Source: Oscillospiraceae bacterium
Lineage (GTDB): Bacteria > Bacillota > Clostridia > Oscillospirales > Ruminococcaceae
Direction of reading: 5' to 3'
DNA: 64,000 nucleotides
Assembly: GCA_021199795.1 (NCBI GenBank)
Contig: JAJQHJ010000024.1
Location: forward strand, 62,001-126,000
Both the position numbers and the translations under genes were made by a program. Shown piece by piece: positions 19,040-28,977 of this stretch; within the stretch, counting starts at the first letter, position 1; each line of letters opens with the position of its first letter. The notes under the pieces were generated by a model. It did no database searches. It was given only the letters and a program-made list of their open reading frames with translations, and was not told the origin of the DNA.

Positions 19040-19660
19040 TCAGGAAAAATCAATCGTGGTTTCGTCAGATTTGCATAATGATACTCCGCCATTAGTGATG
19101 TCCACAAGTGTTTCCATCAGCCGCTCACAGGCTTCCGCTTTGATAGCGGCGGTAATCTTCACGTTTTCCGCAAATTCGGTGTTGTCAACTCTCGCACCAT
19201 GTTCCCCGAGACACCGGATGATTCTTTCGTATCTCGAATAGTCGCTTTCGATTGTCAGGTAGTACCCCGATAGCATTTCGACCACTTCCGAGGCGATTAC
19301 AGCGAGACTTGCCGCATTTGAATAAGCCCTTGTGAGCCCACCTTTTCCAAGAAGAATCCCGCCAAAGTATCTCGTGACGACAATGCAAACATCAGTGAGC
19401 CCGGTTTTCTTTAGGACATCTAAGATTGGAAGCCCTGCAGTGCCCTGTGGCTCGCCGTCGTCGGAATACCTCGAAATAAAATTGTCCCTGAGAATATAGG
19501 CATAGCAGTTGTGCCTGGCTTTACGATGCTCAGACCTGACGCTTTCGATGAATGCTACCGCTTCCTCATCGGTTTTTACAGGACATATAACGCCTATAAA
19601 CTCGGATTTTTCAATGGTTATGCTATCCGTTGCGCGATTGCGAACCGTTTTATAGCTCAT
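19040..19660 (-). CDS. yigZ: YigZ/IMPACT family protein
   Basis: The 206 residues match the UPF0029/IMPACT family: an N-terminal domain (EKSEFIGVICPVKTDEEAVAF, HNCYAYIL, SDDGEPQGTAGLPIL, VTRYFGGILLGKGGLTRAY) and a C-terminal DUF1949 domain. The bacterial function is not settled; a link to translation or RNA binding has been proposed from structure. It stands between dgt and rpmE with no clear operon partner. Confidence 0.9.
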   Translation of the reverse strand: MSYKTVRNRATDSITIEKSEFIGVICPVKTDEEAVAFIESVRSEHRKARHNCYAYILRDNFISRYSDDGEPQGTAGLPILDVLKKTGLTDVCIVVTRYFGGILLGKGGLTRAYSNAASLAVIASEVVEMLSGYYLTIESDYSRYERIIRCLGEHGARVDNTEFAENVKITAAIKAEACERLMETLVDITNGGVSLCKSDETTIDFS

Positions 19661-19744
19661 TATATAGCCCCCAATTCAGAATCTGAAATGAACAAAGCGG
19701 CAAACCAGGGAACGGCTGCCGCTAACGTCATCTTTTCGAGCAAA

Positions 19745-19960
19745 TTACTTGTTGTCCTTGTTAAGACCGTAACGCTTGTTGAAGCGGTCAACACGTCCGC
19801 CGGTGTCTACAAGCTTCTGCTTGCCGGTGAAGAACGGATGGCACTTTGAGCAAATTTCAACCTTGATGTCCTTCTTGGTGGAACCGGTTTCAATAACATT
19901 GCCACAAGCACAAGTGATTGTTGTTTGCTGGTAGTTGGGATGGATACCTTCCTTAGCCAT
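19745..19960 (-). CDS. rpmE: ribosomal protein L31 (zinc form)
   Basis: The 71-residue large-subunit protein has CxC (TCACGN) and CxxC (CSKCHPFF), the zinc-binding type. GGAGGA precedes ATG 19960. It is a single gene with its own strong promoter. Confidence 0.96.
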   Translation of the reverse strand: MAKEGIHPNYQQTTITCACGNVIETGSTKKDIKVEICSKCHPFFTGKQKLVDTGGRVDRFNKRYGLNKDNK

Positions 19961-20072
19961 GAAATTTCCTCCTTTCTGAACTTATAAACATAGTAGCCCA
20001 TCTTCCTAAGTTCAGACAGTAGTACTATGGAATTTACATTATAAACTGCATACGCAATTTCACACGCTATAT

Positions 20073-20101
20073 ATTATATCACAAAGCAAAGAGAAATGCA
20101 A
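20073..20101 (-). promoter_or_regulatory. rpmE promoter
   Basis: On the minus strand TTGCAT (20096-20101) and TATAAT (20073-20078), 17 bp apart, about 115 bp before rpmE. Confidence 0.85.
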
Positions 20102-20144
20102 GCACTTTTTTCTTAATTCCGGAGGAATTAATAGTCCGGAGGAA

Positions 20145-21209
20145 TTAATCCGCTCCAATATTTATCGCATCGAGATTCACATTCTTGAGGCTGCTCCTAT
20201 CCACCGCAACCGCCAGGAGATACCACTGTGTATTTGCCTCGTCAAAATCGTAGCTAAGATTATCCACGGTTATGAACGTCTGGTAGTTGTAGATGAAGAC
20301 ATCGGTAACTTCCGGTTTCGGCAGGGTTTTGTCGAACGGTAGAACCATTACAAACAGAACATACTCCTCAAACATCGCTTCGTCGAAAACGGAGCCAAAG
20401 TATTTCACAAACAGCGTGTCGAGATCAAAATCGTTTTTATAGGTCTCATAAAAGCCGAGCATTTCTTCATATGTTTCAAGAGCACTGACATGGGTGTCGA
20501 CATCCTGAATCAGTGCTGGGGTGCTGAATGTGAAAGACCAGAATTCGGGGTAGCTGTAGATGAATCTTTCCGAGTCGTAGGCTCCGACGGCTTCATCGTC
20601 GATGAGCTCGGTTATTTCGACCGAGATATTGTCGGTGTCGACGTCGTCAAAGCCGCCTTTCGGAGCTGTGAAGACCAGGTGATATATAGTTCCGTCGCTT
20701 ATGGGAGCGTTTTCGGGAATATGGCGGGTGATGCTTATTCTGAATGAACCGTCGGAGGAAAGCTCCAGCTCGTCAACCGAATGGCTCACATAGGTCGATG
20801 GCTCGCTTATTACGACGATAAGAACGTCGTTGTCCTCAAAAAACTCATCCGAAAACGAAGCCATAGTGATGGTGAACCGGGCACCAAAGGAATAGGTTCT
20901 CTCTGTGGCGTAGTAGTACTCCTCGATTTCCGAGTAGGAGTGCATGACATATGCCATAGGATAGGTGCTTGTGCCGCTTGAACTGAGAACCATTGTAAGA
21001 AAGCTCCCATAGAAGCTTCCGTCGTGCTCTACTCCTGAAATGGAAACGACGTCTTCCGGGTCGGCGACAGATGCCGTTTCCCCGGAAGTATCTTCTGTGG
21101 TCAGTTCTGTGTTGTTCTGAACCCGGGAGCAACTGCTGAAAAGCGACATTATAATCAGGTAGGCGGCGAAAACTGCCACTATTCGATTAAAAACAGCTTT
21201 CGTAGACAT
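20145..21209 (-). CDS. putative lipoprotein of unknown function
   Basis: The 354 residues start with a hydrophobic signal and a lipobox-like LFSSC (Cys at about 27), then a Thr/Ser/Glu-rich linker and an acidic, aromatic-rich beta domain with no recognised motif. It is probably tethered to the outer face of the membrane. It lies 19 bp after the aspartokinase stop on the same strand and may be cotranscribed. The stop codon lies in a 15-bp tandem duplication (TCCGGAGGAATTAAT twice, 20120-20150). Confidence 0.75.
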   Translation of the reverse strand: MSTKAVFNRIVAVFAAYLIIMSLFSSCSRVQNNTELTTEDTSGETASVADPEDVVSISGVEHDGSFYGSFLTMVLSSSGTSTYPMAYVMHSYSEIEEYYYATERTYSFGARFTITMASFSDEFFEDNDVLIVVISEPSTYVSHSVDELELSSDGSFRISITRHIPENAPISDGTIYHLVFTAPKGGFDDVDTDNISVEITELIDDEAVGAYDSERFIYSYPEFWSFTFSTPALIQDVDTHVSALETYEEMLGFYETYKNDFDLDTLFVKYFGSVFDEAMFEEYVLFVMVLPFDKTLPKPEVTDVFIYNYQTFITVDNLSYDFDEANTQWYLLAVAVDRSSLKNVNLDAINIGAD

Positions 21210-21228
21210 CGCCTTCTTTCGGTTATGT

Positions 21229-22554
21229 TTACAGTCTCTCTGTTACAAAGATATCGTAGATAGCCTTGATTGAGGTCTCGAAGTCCTCATTTGAAATACC
21301 TACTATGATGTTGAGCTCGCTTGAGCCCTGGTCTATCATCTTTACGTTTACCTTTGCATGGGCTAGTGCCGCAAAGATTCTCGCAGCAGTACCACGCTGC
21401 TTGCGCATACCGCGTCCTACTATAGCCACAAGTGCGACATCCCTGTCGACATCGATTCTGTCAGGGCGGACGGATCTTTCAAGTGCACGGATAATCTGCT
21501 CTTCCTTTTCCTCATACTCGCTCTTGTGAACGACAATGCTCATGGTGTCGATGCCTGAGGGCATATGCTCGAATGATATGCCATAGTTCTCGAACACTTC
21601 CAGGACCTTTCTGCCGAAACCGAGCTCTGAATTCATCATGTCCTTTTCGATGGTTACAGTGACGAATCCGTAGTGACCGGCAATACCGGTGATGACATAA
21701 TCGCTTGAATCTCCGCCGTCGTTCTCCACAATCATGGTTCCCGGATCGTCCGGCTTATTTGTGTTCTTGATGTTTATAGGAATGCAGGATTTGCGGACAG
21801 GGAAGATAGCGTCCTCGTGCAGAACTCCTGCGCCCATATATGAGAGCTCTCTTAATTCCTGATAGGTGATGGTCTTTATTGGAACCGGGTCGGGGACAAT
21901 TCTTGGGTCGCATACCAGGAACCCGGATACATCCGTCCAGTTCTCGTATAAATCCACACCCATTGCAGCCGCAACTATTGAACCGGTTATATCCGAGCCG
22001 CCGCGTGAGAACGTCTTTATGGTATCGTTCGGCATGGAGCCGTAGAAGCCGGGGATAACTGCATTTCCGACTTCATCGAGTCTCTCCTTGACTGCATGGC
22101 AGGTCTCTTCAAGCTTTAATTTCGAGTCGTTCGCAAAGAATATGACCTCCGCTGCATCTACAAATGCAAAGCCTAAGTAAGCGGCTAAGATCTTGCCGTT
22201 AAGGTATTCTCCTCTTGAAGCGGCATAGTCGCGTCCGGCTCTTGCCTTGAAGCCGCGCTCTATAGTCTCGAACTCTTCATCTAAGCTCATGTTGAGCCCG
22301 AGTCCCTCGATTATGTCCATATACCGGCTCTTGATAGCCGAGAACATGCCCTCAAAGTCTCCGCCACGGGTTGCCATGTCATAGCACGCATAGAGCATGT
22401 CGGTGACTTTTGTGTCTTTCGAGTTTCTCTTTCCCGGAGCAGACGGAACGACATACTTTCTTGCCGGGTCGGCTTTAATTATATTTGCAACCTTTATAAA
22501 CTGGTTGGCATCGGCAAGCGAGCTTCCGCCAAACTTGACTACTTTTACTGACAC
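21229..22554 (-). CDS. aspartate kinase
   Basis: It phosphorylates aspartate, the first step to lysine, threonine and methionine. The 441 residues show KVVKFGGSSLAD at the start, the kinase-core SRGEYLNGKILAAYLG and FSRGGSDITGSIVA, and two C-terminal ACT domains (about 290-440) for feedback control. Start is GTG 22554 behind AGGGAGA. No lysine riboswitch is recognisable in the leader. A clear promoter lies at 22622-22650. The inhibitor type cannot be told from sequence. Confidence 0.94.
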   Translation of the reverse strand: MSVKVVKFGGSSLADANQFIKVANIIKADPARKYVVPSAPGKRNSKDTKVTDMLYACYDMATRGGDFEGMFSAIKSRYMDIIEGLGLNMSLDEEFETIERGFKARAGRDYAASRGEYLNGKILAAYLGFAFVDAAEVIFFANDSKLKLEETCHAVKERLDEVGNAVIPGFYGSMPNDTIKTFSRGGSDITGSIVAAAMGVDLYENWTDVSGFLVCDPRIVPDPVPIKTITYQELRELSYMGAGVLHEDAIFPVRKSCIPINIKNTNKPDDPGTMIVENDGGDSSDYVITGIAGHYGFVTVTIEKDMMNSELGFGRKVLEVFENYGISFEHMPSGIDTMSIVVHKSEYEEKEEQIIRALERSVRPDRIDVDRDVALVAIVGRGMRKQRGTAARIFAALAHAKVNVKMIDQGSSELNIIVGISNEDFETSIKAIYDIFVTERL

Positions 22555-22621
22555 ACTGAAATCTCCCTTACGTTATGTTGGATGCGTATCATGAGAATCC
22601 ACTCAAGACACGACTCATAAC

Positions 22622-22650
22622 ATTATATTATTTTGCGCGCCCATAGTCAA
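22622..22650 (-). promoter_or_regulatory. aspartokinase promoter
   Basis: Minus-strand TTGACT (22645-22650) and TATAAT (22622-22627), 17 bp apart. The leader carries an outer inverted repeat GTTATG/CATAAC of unknown meaning. Confidence 0.85.
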
Positions 22651-22769
22651 CAGAAATCGGCTTGAAATTTCAAAAAAATCTTTCAAGGGAGTGCAACTGT
22701 CCACCACTGAAACACAAATCCTCCGATTCGTCTTCGGCAGCTACATATTGCAATCTGTAGTCTATGGCT

Positions 22770-23249
22770 TTACTGCTGACCCTGTTCGTCGCTTACTTTC
22801 TTGCCAGCGGCTTTGACGGTCTCGCGTGCTGACTTGATTTCATTAAGGGACTTCACGAGGGACTTCTCTGTGTCGCCTAAAATTCCGTCTAGCTTTTCAA
22901 CCATGGCTCTCTTGATCTGAAGATCCATGGCATGTGACTGAGCGGTGATGTCCTGAGCCGCAGCCTTAGCCTGCTTGACAATTTCCTCTTCCGAGACAAT
23001 CTTCTTTGCCTTTTCCTCAGCGTCCTTGATAATCTGCTCCGCCTTTTCGTTGGCATCCTGGATTATACTAGATCTATCTGCAACCATTTCCTTGGCTTTT
23101 CTTATTTCAGTTGGCAGGTTGTAGCGGATATTGTCGATGCAGTCACGAAGCTGGTCGGTGTCAACCATGCTCTTTTTGTTTGAGAACGGAACGGTAACCG
23201 CCTTGTCTAAAATTTCGTCCATCATCTCAAGGATTTCATCAATAGTCAT
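22770..23249 (-). CDS. coiled-coil protein (DivIVA/ATPase-stalk-like)
   Basis: The 159 residues are almost all helical with long Lys/Glu heptads (IIQDANEKAEQIIKDAEEKA). Clostridia often carry such a gene right after coaD, annotated loosely as ATPase or cell-division protein; the real role is unknown. Its ATG shares one base with the coaD stop (TAATG), so the two are coupled. Confidence 0.8.
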   Translation of the reverse strand: MTIDEILEMMDEILDKAVTVPFSNKKSMVDTDQLRDCIDNIRYNLPTEIRKAKEMVADRSSIIQDANEKAEQIIKDAEEKAKKIVSEEEIVKQAKAAAQDITAQSHAMDLQIKRAMVEKLDGILGDTEKSLVKSLNEIKSARETVKAAGKKVSDEQGQQ

Positions 23250-23785
23250 TAGTTTTCTACTCCTTCATTTGTATTAACGTCCACATTCAGTTTAGTTATC
23301 CTTGCGGCAATTCTATCTTTGATTTCAGCCGGAACGAAGTCAGAAATGTCACCGTTAAAGTAGGCAATCTGCTTCACCACGCTTGAGCTTAAGTACATGT
23401 TTTCCGAACGGGTGACAAGAAATATCGTCTCTGCCTCGGGGCAAAGCTTCTTGTTGGCAAGAGCCATCTGGAACTCATATTCAAAGTCTGAAACAGCCCG
23501 GAGTCCCTTGACAATAGCGGTGGCTCCGCTCTTTTTCACGAAGTCGGCGAGAAGCCCTCCGTATGTCTCGACCTCCACGTTCGGGAGGTTCTTCGTGACA
23601 GTCCTTATCATATCAACTCTTTCCTCAGACGAAAACATCGGCTCCTTGGTCGGGTTAATCGAGACCAGAACTATTACCTTGTCGAAAATCGCTGCTGCAC
23701 GCTGGATTATGTCTACGTGACCGAGTGTAACGGGGTCAAAGCTTCCTGGGCAGACTGCAATTCTCGGTTTACCGAGTTCATTCAT
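23249..23785 (-). CDS. coaD: phosphopantetheine adenylyltransferase
   Basis: It makes dephospho-CoA from 4'-phosphopantetheine and ATP. The 178 residues hold the nucleotidyltransferase motif GSFDPVTLGHVDII, the conserved VKGLRAVSDFEYE and the ATP-site SSSVVKQIAY. ATG 23785 is chosen because GGGGAGGG (23794-23801) lies 8 nt ahead; earlier in-frame ATGs give extra residues MMGRAKV. It overlaps rsmD by 8 bp. The rsmD-coaD pair is a widespread gene order. Confidence 0.95.
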   Translation of the reverse strand: MNELGKPRIAVCPGSFDPVTLGHVDIIQRAAAIFDKVIVLVSINPTKEPMFSSEERVDMIRTVTKNLPNVEVETYGGLLADFVKKSGATAIVKGLRAVSDFEYEFQMALANKKLCPEAETIFLVTRSENMYLSSSVVKQIAYFNGDISDFVPAEIKDRIAARITKLNVDVNTNEGVEN

Positions 23786-24350
23786 CACTTTCGCCCTCCC
23801 CATCATCTTTTATGAACACGCTTAGAGCCGTCTTTTTGCCGCAGCTGTATCTCTTTCTTAGCTTCAAGCCTGCCATCTTTTCTGGAAGAACAAGTCTAGC
23901 TTCATGCTCGCAGACGACAATGCACTTTTCGCTCATAATCGGCTCACATAACTCAAGCGACTTTTCCGTCAAGCCCTCCTCGTACGGGGGATCCATCAGG
24001 ATGATGTCAAACTTTTCGTGCCCGCTTGCCGCCATCTTGAGATAGTTGATGGCATCGGTTGTAATTATTTTTGACTGATCCAAAAGTCCGCAGGCTTTCA
24101 CGTTCTCTTTTATGATGCCCACTGCGTCTCTAGCTCTTTCAACGAATACTGCACTGTTCGCGCCTCTCGATAACGCCTCGATTCCAAGCTGTCCGCTTCC
24201 CGCATAGAGGTCAAGAACCCTTGTGTAGGGGATGTCAAACTGTATTATCGAGAATATTGTGCCTTTTAATTTGTCGGTTGTAGGTCTTGTCTCTTCGCCC
24301 TCAAGGGCTTTGAGCTTTCTTCCTCTCAGACTGCCGGTAATAACTCTCAT
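23778..24350 (-). CDS. rsmD: 16S rRNA (guanine(966)-N2)-methyltransferase
   Basis: The 190 residues have the opening MRVITGSLRGRKL, the SAM-binding motif VLDLYAGSGQLGIEAL and the catalytic DPPY (ILMDPPYEEG), all typical of RsmD. It modifies 16S rRNA in the 30S subunit. It sits between the TIM-barrel gene and coaD. Confidence 0.94.
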   Translation of the reverse strand: MRVITGSLRGRKLKALEGEETRPTTDKLKGTIFSIIQFDIPYTRVLDLYAGSGQLGIEALSRGANSAVFVERARDAVGIIKENVKACGLLDQSKIITTDAINYLKMAASGHEKFDIILMDPPYEEGLTEKSLELCEPIMSEKCIVVCEHEARLVLPEKMAGLKLRKRYSCGKKTALSVFIKDDGEGESDE

Positions 24351-24375
24351 ACCTGAGCCGCCTTTCTTTTATAGT

Positions 24376-25059
24376 TTATTGGTTATTGCTGTTATTGTAT
24401 CTTTCGCGATATTTTCTCATCGATTCCGCGAAAACCTCTCCGTTCGACGGAGGAGTGTAGGTTATGACATTAGCTCCCGCCGCGATGGTCTCGGAAATGG
24501 ATTCGTCCGTTGGACCGCCTGTCGCGATGATGGGGAAGTCGGGATATTTCTCCCTGATCATCCTGACTAACTCAGGAGTCTTTGTCGATGCCGCAACGTT
24601 GAGTATGTCGGCACCAGCCTGAATACGTCTGTCGATATCTTGCTTATCGGAAACTATGGTTGCAACGACGGGGATATCTATCTTGGTTTTGATCTGTGTT
24701 ATGATTTGCGGGTCGATAGGAGCGTTCACAACAACTGCAAATGCTCCCTGGTTCTCAGCAGTTTCAGCGAGCCGAACCGACCTTTCTCCGCCGGTGACTC
24801 CGCCTCCGACTCCAACGAACACCGGAACGTTCGAGACTTCTATAATCGCCTGTGATATAACCGGCTGAGGGGTGAACGGATAGACCGCGATGACAGCGTC
24901 CGCATTGATATTATTGATGATGGCTACGTCGGTGGAGAAGACAAGCGACTTTATGCGCTTGCCGAATATCACTATTCCCGAACACTGGTAAATTGTATCT
25001 GGCACGCTGAGTATATGGCTTCTTAAAACGCCTGAGTATTCGGGTATCTTTTTTTGCAT
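24376..25059 (-). CDS. predicted beta/alpha-barrel protein
   Basis: The 227 residues alternate strands and helices as in a ribulose-phosphate-binding type barrel, with Gly-rich loops (VFVGVGGGVTGGERSVRL, IIATGGPTDESISETIAAGA) that could bind a phosphate group. Clostridial homologues are usually just called hydrolase. The substrate is unknown. It lies between uvrC and rsmD with short gaps (33 and 25 bp), so it is probably in that operon. Confidence 0.75.
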   Translation of the reverse strand: MQKKIPEYSGVLRSHILSVPDTIYQCSGIVIFGKRIKSLVFSTDVAIINNINADAVIAVYPFTPQPVISQAIIEVSNVPVFVGVGGGVTGGERSVRLAETAENQGAFAVVVNAPIDPQIITQIKTKIDIPVVATIVSDKQDIDRRIQAGADILNVAASTKTPELVRMIREKYPDFPIIATGGPTDESISETIAAGANVITYTPPSNGEVFAESMRKYRERYNNSNNQ

Positions 25060-25092
25060 TATAGTTCCTTTCCCTGAAAATTTGCCTGGGGT

Positions 25093-26943
25093 TTATTGTA
25101 ACTGGTCGATGAACTTTTCTTTTACCTCTTGAGCCTTTTCTGGGCTTATCTTCATAACTGCCGCTATGTCTTCTATTGTCGCTGATTTCAACTGTTGCTT
25201 CGTCTTGAATTCGTTTAAGAGTGCCTGCGCCTTTTTCTCTCCGATGCCGTAAATTTTGGTTAATTCCGTTTCATGAGTGTGAACAGAACGCTTCTGCTTC
25301 TGGAATGTGATAGTGTAACGGTGCACCTCGTCCTGGAGCTTAGTTAAGAGTGCGAAAACGGAGCGTGACTTTGAAATCGCGATTTCGCTTCCGTCAGCCG
25401 TGACGACAGCCCGTGTGTGGTGCTTGTTGTCCTTTACAAGTCCGAACAGGGGAATATCGACCCCATATTCCTCAAGCAGCGGCAGAACTGCCGAAACATG
25501 CCCTTTTCCGCCATCGAGGAAGATAACATCAGGCAAATGTTTGAAGCCCTCGTCCGTGCATTCAGGGTCTAAGTAGTTCTCAAGCCGCCTGGAAATGACT
25601 TCACGCATACTGGCATAGTCGTTCTGCTCCACAACCGTCTTTATGTTGAATTTCTTATAGTACTTCTTTGCAAACCGGCACTTGTCCATCACGACCATCC
25701 CGGCTACCATGTCTTGGGAACCCAGGTTAGAGATATCGTAGCATTCAATATAGTTCGGAGTTTTCCTGAGCCCCAGGAGCTCTCCGAGCTCTTCCAAAAC
25801 TGCAACTTCTTTGCCGGTTCTTCCGATTCTGACTGAAAGCTGCTCAACTGCATTCTTTTCTGCAAGGTCAAGTAAACCTTTCATTTCTCCGCGCTTCGGG
25901 TTCGCAATGCTGACAGCATGACCCGACTTCTCGGCGAGGAATCGCCTTATGTTGTCAGTCTCTCTTAATTCTTCATCGATATAAATCTCACGCGGAATCT
26001 TGACAGCCCGGTCGTAATACTGTATGAGAAACTCCTCCCGGGTGGAAATGTCGTCGGTGGTCTCACCCAGGATGAAATCCTGCTTGTCATATAGTCTGCC
26101 CATCCGGTAGTTGAGAACAGAAATGCAGGTGATTCCGCCGTTTTTGGCGAGGGCGAAAATGTCCGTGTCGGGCATATTTTCCTCGAAAATCTTCTGAGTG
26201 TCGGCAGAACGGTTGATGGCGGCGATTCTGTCACGAATAACTGCTGCTTTCTCGAATTCGAGATTCTCGGAAAGCCGGTTCATTTCCTCTGTAAGTTCTT
26301 CTACAGACTGCTTGCTTCCGCTCTTTATATAATCGACCGCCTGGTTGATAATCTCGGCATAGTCCTCTTTTGAAAAGCATCCCCGGCAGAGCCCGATGCA
26401 CCTTTTGATCTGGAAGTTGAGGCAGGGCCGTTCTTTTCCAAAGTCCCTCGGGAAAACCCTCTTGCAGGTCGGAAGCATGAAAACCCTGTTGACCTCTTCG
26501 ACAGCCTGACTGGAGGTGAATCCGCTTGTGTAGGGACCTATAAACGTTCCAGGACCCTTTTTCTGCATTTCCCGGGTGATACGTGGATAATCCTCATCCG
26601 AAATCCTGATGTAGGAGTATCCCTTGTCATCTTTTAAGAGGATATTATATTTCGGCTTGTGCTGCTTGATAAGGGAGGCTTCGAGGACAAGAGCCTCATA
26701 GTCGGATGATGTGCAGATGAAGTCATAGTCCCAGACATTCGAGACCATTTTCGCCACTTTCGGCAGATGGTCGTTGTCGTGAAAATAGGTCTGCACGCGA
26801 TTTCTAAGATTCTTTGCCTTGCCGATATATATGATGGTGCCGGCATGGTTTTTCATGATATAGCACCCGGGCGAGGTCGTAAGCCCACGGGTCTTCTCCC
26901 GGAGGTATTCAAGCCTCGGGTTATCCTCTATAGTCACGCGCAT
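25093..26943 (-). CDS. uvrC: excinuclease ABC subunit C
   Basis: This nuclease makes both cuts in nucleotide excision repair. The 616 residues have the GIY-YIG domain (PGCYIMKN, IIYIGKAKNLRNRV), a Cys cluster near 150-175, a UVR helix pair for UvrB (about 200-235), the RNase H-like second nuclease (ECYDISNLGSQDMVAGMVV) and the C-terminal helix-hairpin-helix (KIYGIGEKKAQALLNEF). Length is normal. uvrA and uvrB are not in the window. Confidence 0.96.
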   Translation of the reverse strand: MRVTIEDNPRLEYLREKTRGLTTSPGCYIMKNHAGTIIYIGKAKNLRNRVQTYFHDNDHLPKVAKMVSNVWDYDFICTSSDYEALVLEASLIKQHKPKYNILLKDDKGYSYIRISDEDYPRITREMQKKGPGTFIGPYTSGFTSSQAVEEVNRVFMLPTCKRVFPRDFGKERPCLNFQIKRCIGLCRGCFSKEDYAEIINQAVDYIKSGSKQSVEELTEEMNRLSENLEFEKAAVIRDRIAAINRSADTQKIFEENMPDTDIFALAKNGGITCISVLNYRMGRLYDKQDFILGETTDDISTREEFLIQYYDRAVKIPREIYIDEELRETDNIRRFLAEKSGHAVSIANPKRGEMKGLLDLAEKNAVEQLSVRIGRTGKEVAVLEELGELLGLRKTPNYIECYDISNLGSQDMVAGMVVMDKCRFAKKYYKKFNIKTVVEQNDYASMREVISRRLENYLDPECTDEGFKHLPDVIFLDGGKGHVSAVLPLLEEYGVDIPLFGLVKDNKHHTRAVVTADGSEIAISKSRSVFALLTKLQDEVHRYTITFQKQKRSVHTHETELTKIYGIGEKKAQALLNEFKTKQQLKSATIEDIAAVMKISPEKAQEVKEKFIDQLQ

Positions 26944-26983
26944 ATAATCACCATTTTAATACCTTTTATTGCTAACGCTAAAA

Positions 26984-28966
26984 CTATATCACATCTGCTA
27001 ATCTAATGCCATCATAATCCCAATATTGGACACCGCGGTATGCACCGGATGAGTTGCCCTCACCTCTGCGATCTTGAATTTCCTTTGTCAGAGGAGATAA
27101 TTTCCACCTTTTTCCTTCAAATTCAACCTCATTATCAGAAACAACCAAAGCAGATATAGAAGGATCTTTGTGGAATTGAATATATTCACCGACGATCTGC
27201 AGTTCGTTGAAAGAGAGTACGTGCTTTTCTTTTATTGAAAAGTTGTTTATCTTTCTCATTGCATCGGGGATGGGTAATACATCTTTCACAAGAAAGTCAA
27301 CTATCCATGAGCGTCTGTTTATGATTGTATCCTTTCCCCAATAGTCTTGGTCTACTATTTTAGTCTTTGCGATTTGCAAACCAGCCTTATTTTGGTAGGT
27401 GTTCTTCTTTTCGCTGAAAGGCTTCTGCCCAAGTTCTTGATTGTGACGAATTAAAGTCAGATTGCCTATGTTGTGAACATATTCCTGATGCACAGATTCG
27501 TAGTCATTACCTAGTTCTTGCTTCCAGGCATCATTCAATGTTTGGGGCATAATGTGTTCAATTTGCAGGTTCTTATCAGTAATATCCGGACGACTTTTTG
27601 TAATCTTTTCTTCAATTAGTGCGAGGAAGAACTTACAATATTTAAAATTGAAGAAGTTTGCACTGCTAAGAGTGTTCACGATTTCAATGTCATTTGGTAA
27701 GCGTAGATTACTTTCTTGATTGGACAGAATTCTGAAAGTTTCCATGCGCTTATCATCAGCTTTTTCTAATCTACTGATTTGTCGTACAAGAGTTGGAAAC
27801 GCCTTATTTTCCGCTTGGGCTAAACCGATAAGACGACGCCTCATACAGTAAATGAGAAATGTATCAAGAATTTCTTCAATGCTACTGTTATTCATTTTTC
27901 CATTTTGCCATTCAACTAGAAGAGCTAAAAGGAAAGAATATGCCGTTGTGACACGAAGATACCTGATGTCAGATAGTGTTTTGTCTACTCTGCAATTTCC
28001 AGTTGACCGATCAGAAATAATACAGCTGTAGAGTTCAGCATATTTAGATAAATCGCTAAGAATACTTTCCGCACTTCTACCACTTGCAATTTTATTTTTG
28101 AATTGGGCGTATAACTCTTTATAGTTAGTTTCTTTCGCTTGTTTAAAAGAATCTCCTACTTGCCATTGCATGTAGTCCCTTATATATCCTGATACTTGCG
28201 CAGGCAGAGTTTTTTCGATGTGCAACCAGTACTTTTGATAGTATTGTTCTTGTGTTTTTGCATTTAGCCCCAAAAGTAAGTAATTTCTTACAAGGTCTGC
28301 AAGTGAAAGCGGCTTTCCGAGGGAGTTCATCGACTCGAATATTTCCTGCGGGTTTTCCCATGGATTTTGGACGGGTTTAAGTTCAATAGTAATGACGCTG
28401 AATTTATTGATACCATTATCAATTAAGCTTTCGATTTTGTTGCCATTGTTACCAAACTCGCTGAGACGTGCTTTGAAAAGATTATAATTGCTGTATACTC
28501 TTGAAGTTTTCTCACTTCCGGATAACTCTTCTCCAAGAATAATCTTCTTGTAGGCACCCCAATCGGTTTCAACTTGCTTTAGCTTTATCTTGTATTCAGA
28601 GTCGCCGATGACATTATCATTTTTTAGATACCTTGAGTCAATAAATTTCTTAAGCTTATCGTCTTGCAACAAATCACGAAGTGCAGTTAGAAATAGCATA
28701 GTCGTGGTAATTCGCTGTTGCCCGTCGATCAAAATCAGCTTATTTGGCTGTCCGAAGACAGAATCTTCTTGAAAATAAGTGATTGTTCCAAAGAAGTGCT
28801 CAATAACGGTTCCTGATACGTTTTTATCGCTTGTCTTAACAACGTCTTCAAAAAATACATTGCATTGTTCTTCTGTCCACTCATAATTTCTTTGATATGG
28901 TGGAATAAAGAATGTAACATCATTATTAGACAAAAGATTTAATAATTTTTGCTCCAGTGGTATCAT
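26984..28966 (-). CDS. GmrSD-like protein (DUF262 + DUF1524)
   Basis: The 660 residues combine an N-terminal DUF262 domain (PPYQRNYEW, LIDGQQRITT at 81-85) with a DUF1524 HNH-type nuclease (IEHIMPQ near 470, HNIGNLTLI near 498), as in fused GmrSD type IV enzymes that cut modified phage DNA using NTP. A C-terminal extension (from about 585) ends with a Gly/Trp segment (AYRGVQYWDYDGIRLADVI) weakly like RAMA or DUF4357 modules. The DNA is visibly more AT-rich than its neighbours and it sits alone between uvrC and a cyclophilin gene, which suggests horizontal gain. Anti-phage activity is inference from the family. Confidence 0.88.
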   Translation of the reverse strand: MIPLEQKLLNLLSNNDVTFFIPPYQRNYEWTEEQCNVFFEDVVKTSDKNVSGTVIEHFFGTITYFQEDSVFGQPNKLILIDGQQRITTTMLFLTALRDLLQDDKLKKFIDSRYLKNDNVIGDSEYKIKLKQVETDWGAYKKIILGEELSGSEKTSRVYSNYNLFKARLSEFGNNGNKIESLIDNGINKFSVITIELKPVQNPWENPQEIFESMNSLGKPLSLADLVRNYLLLGLNAKTQEQYYQKYWLHIEKTLPAQVSGYIRDYMQWQVGDSFKQAKETNYKELYAQFKNKIASGRSAESILSDLSKYAELYSCIISDRSTGNCRVDKTLSDIRYLRVTTAYSFLLALLVEWQNGKMNNSSIEEILDTFLIYCMRRRLIGLAQAENKAFPTLVRQISRLEKADDKRMETFRILSNQESNLRLPNDIEIVNTLSSANFFNFKYCKFFLALIEEKITKSRPDITDKNLQIEHIMPQTLNDAWKQELGNDYESVHQEYVHNIGNLTLIRHNQELGQKPFSEKKNTYQNKAGLQIAKTKIVDQDYWGKDTIINRRSWIVDFLVKDVLPIPDAMRKINNFSIKEKHVLSFNELQIVGEYIQFHKDPSISALVVSDNEVEFEGKRWKLSPLTKEIQDRRGEGNSSGAYRGVQYWDYDGIRLADVI

Positions 28967-28977
28967 CTTAATCAGTC

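Noticed and set aside
20120-20150. TCCGGAGGAATTAAT repeated in tandem at the end of the lipoprotein gene
   Set aside because: A small slippage duplication overlapping a stop codon; no sign of an element or regulatory role.
22555-22769. Possible lysine riboswitch or T-box ahead of aspartokinase
   Set aside because: The leader after the promoter is only about 65 nt and lacks the T-box sequence and the lysine aptamer core.
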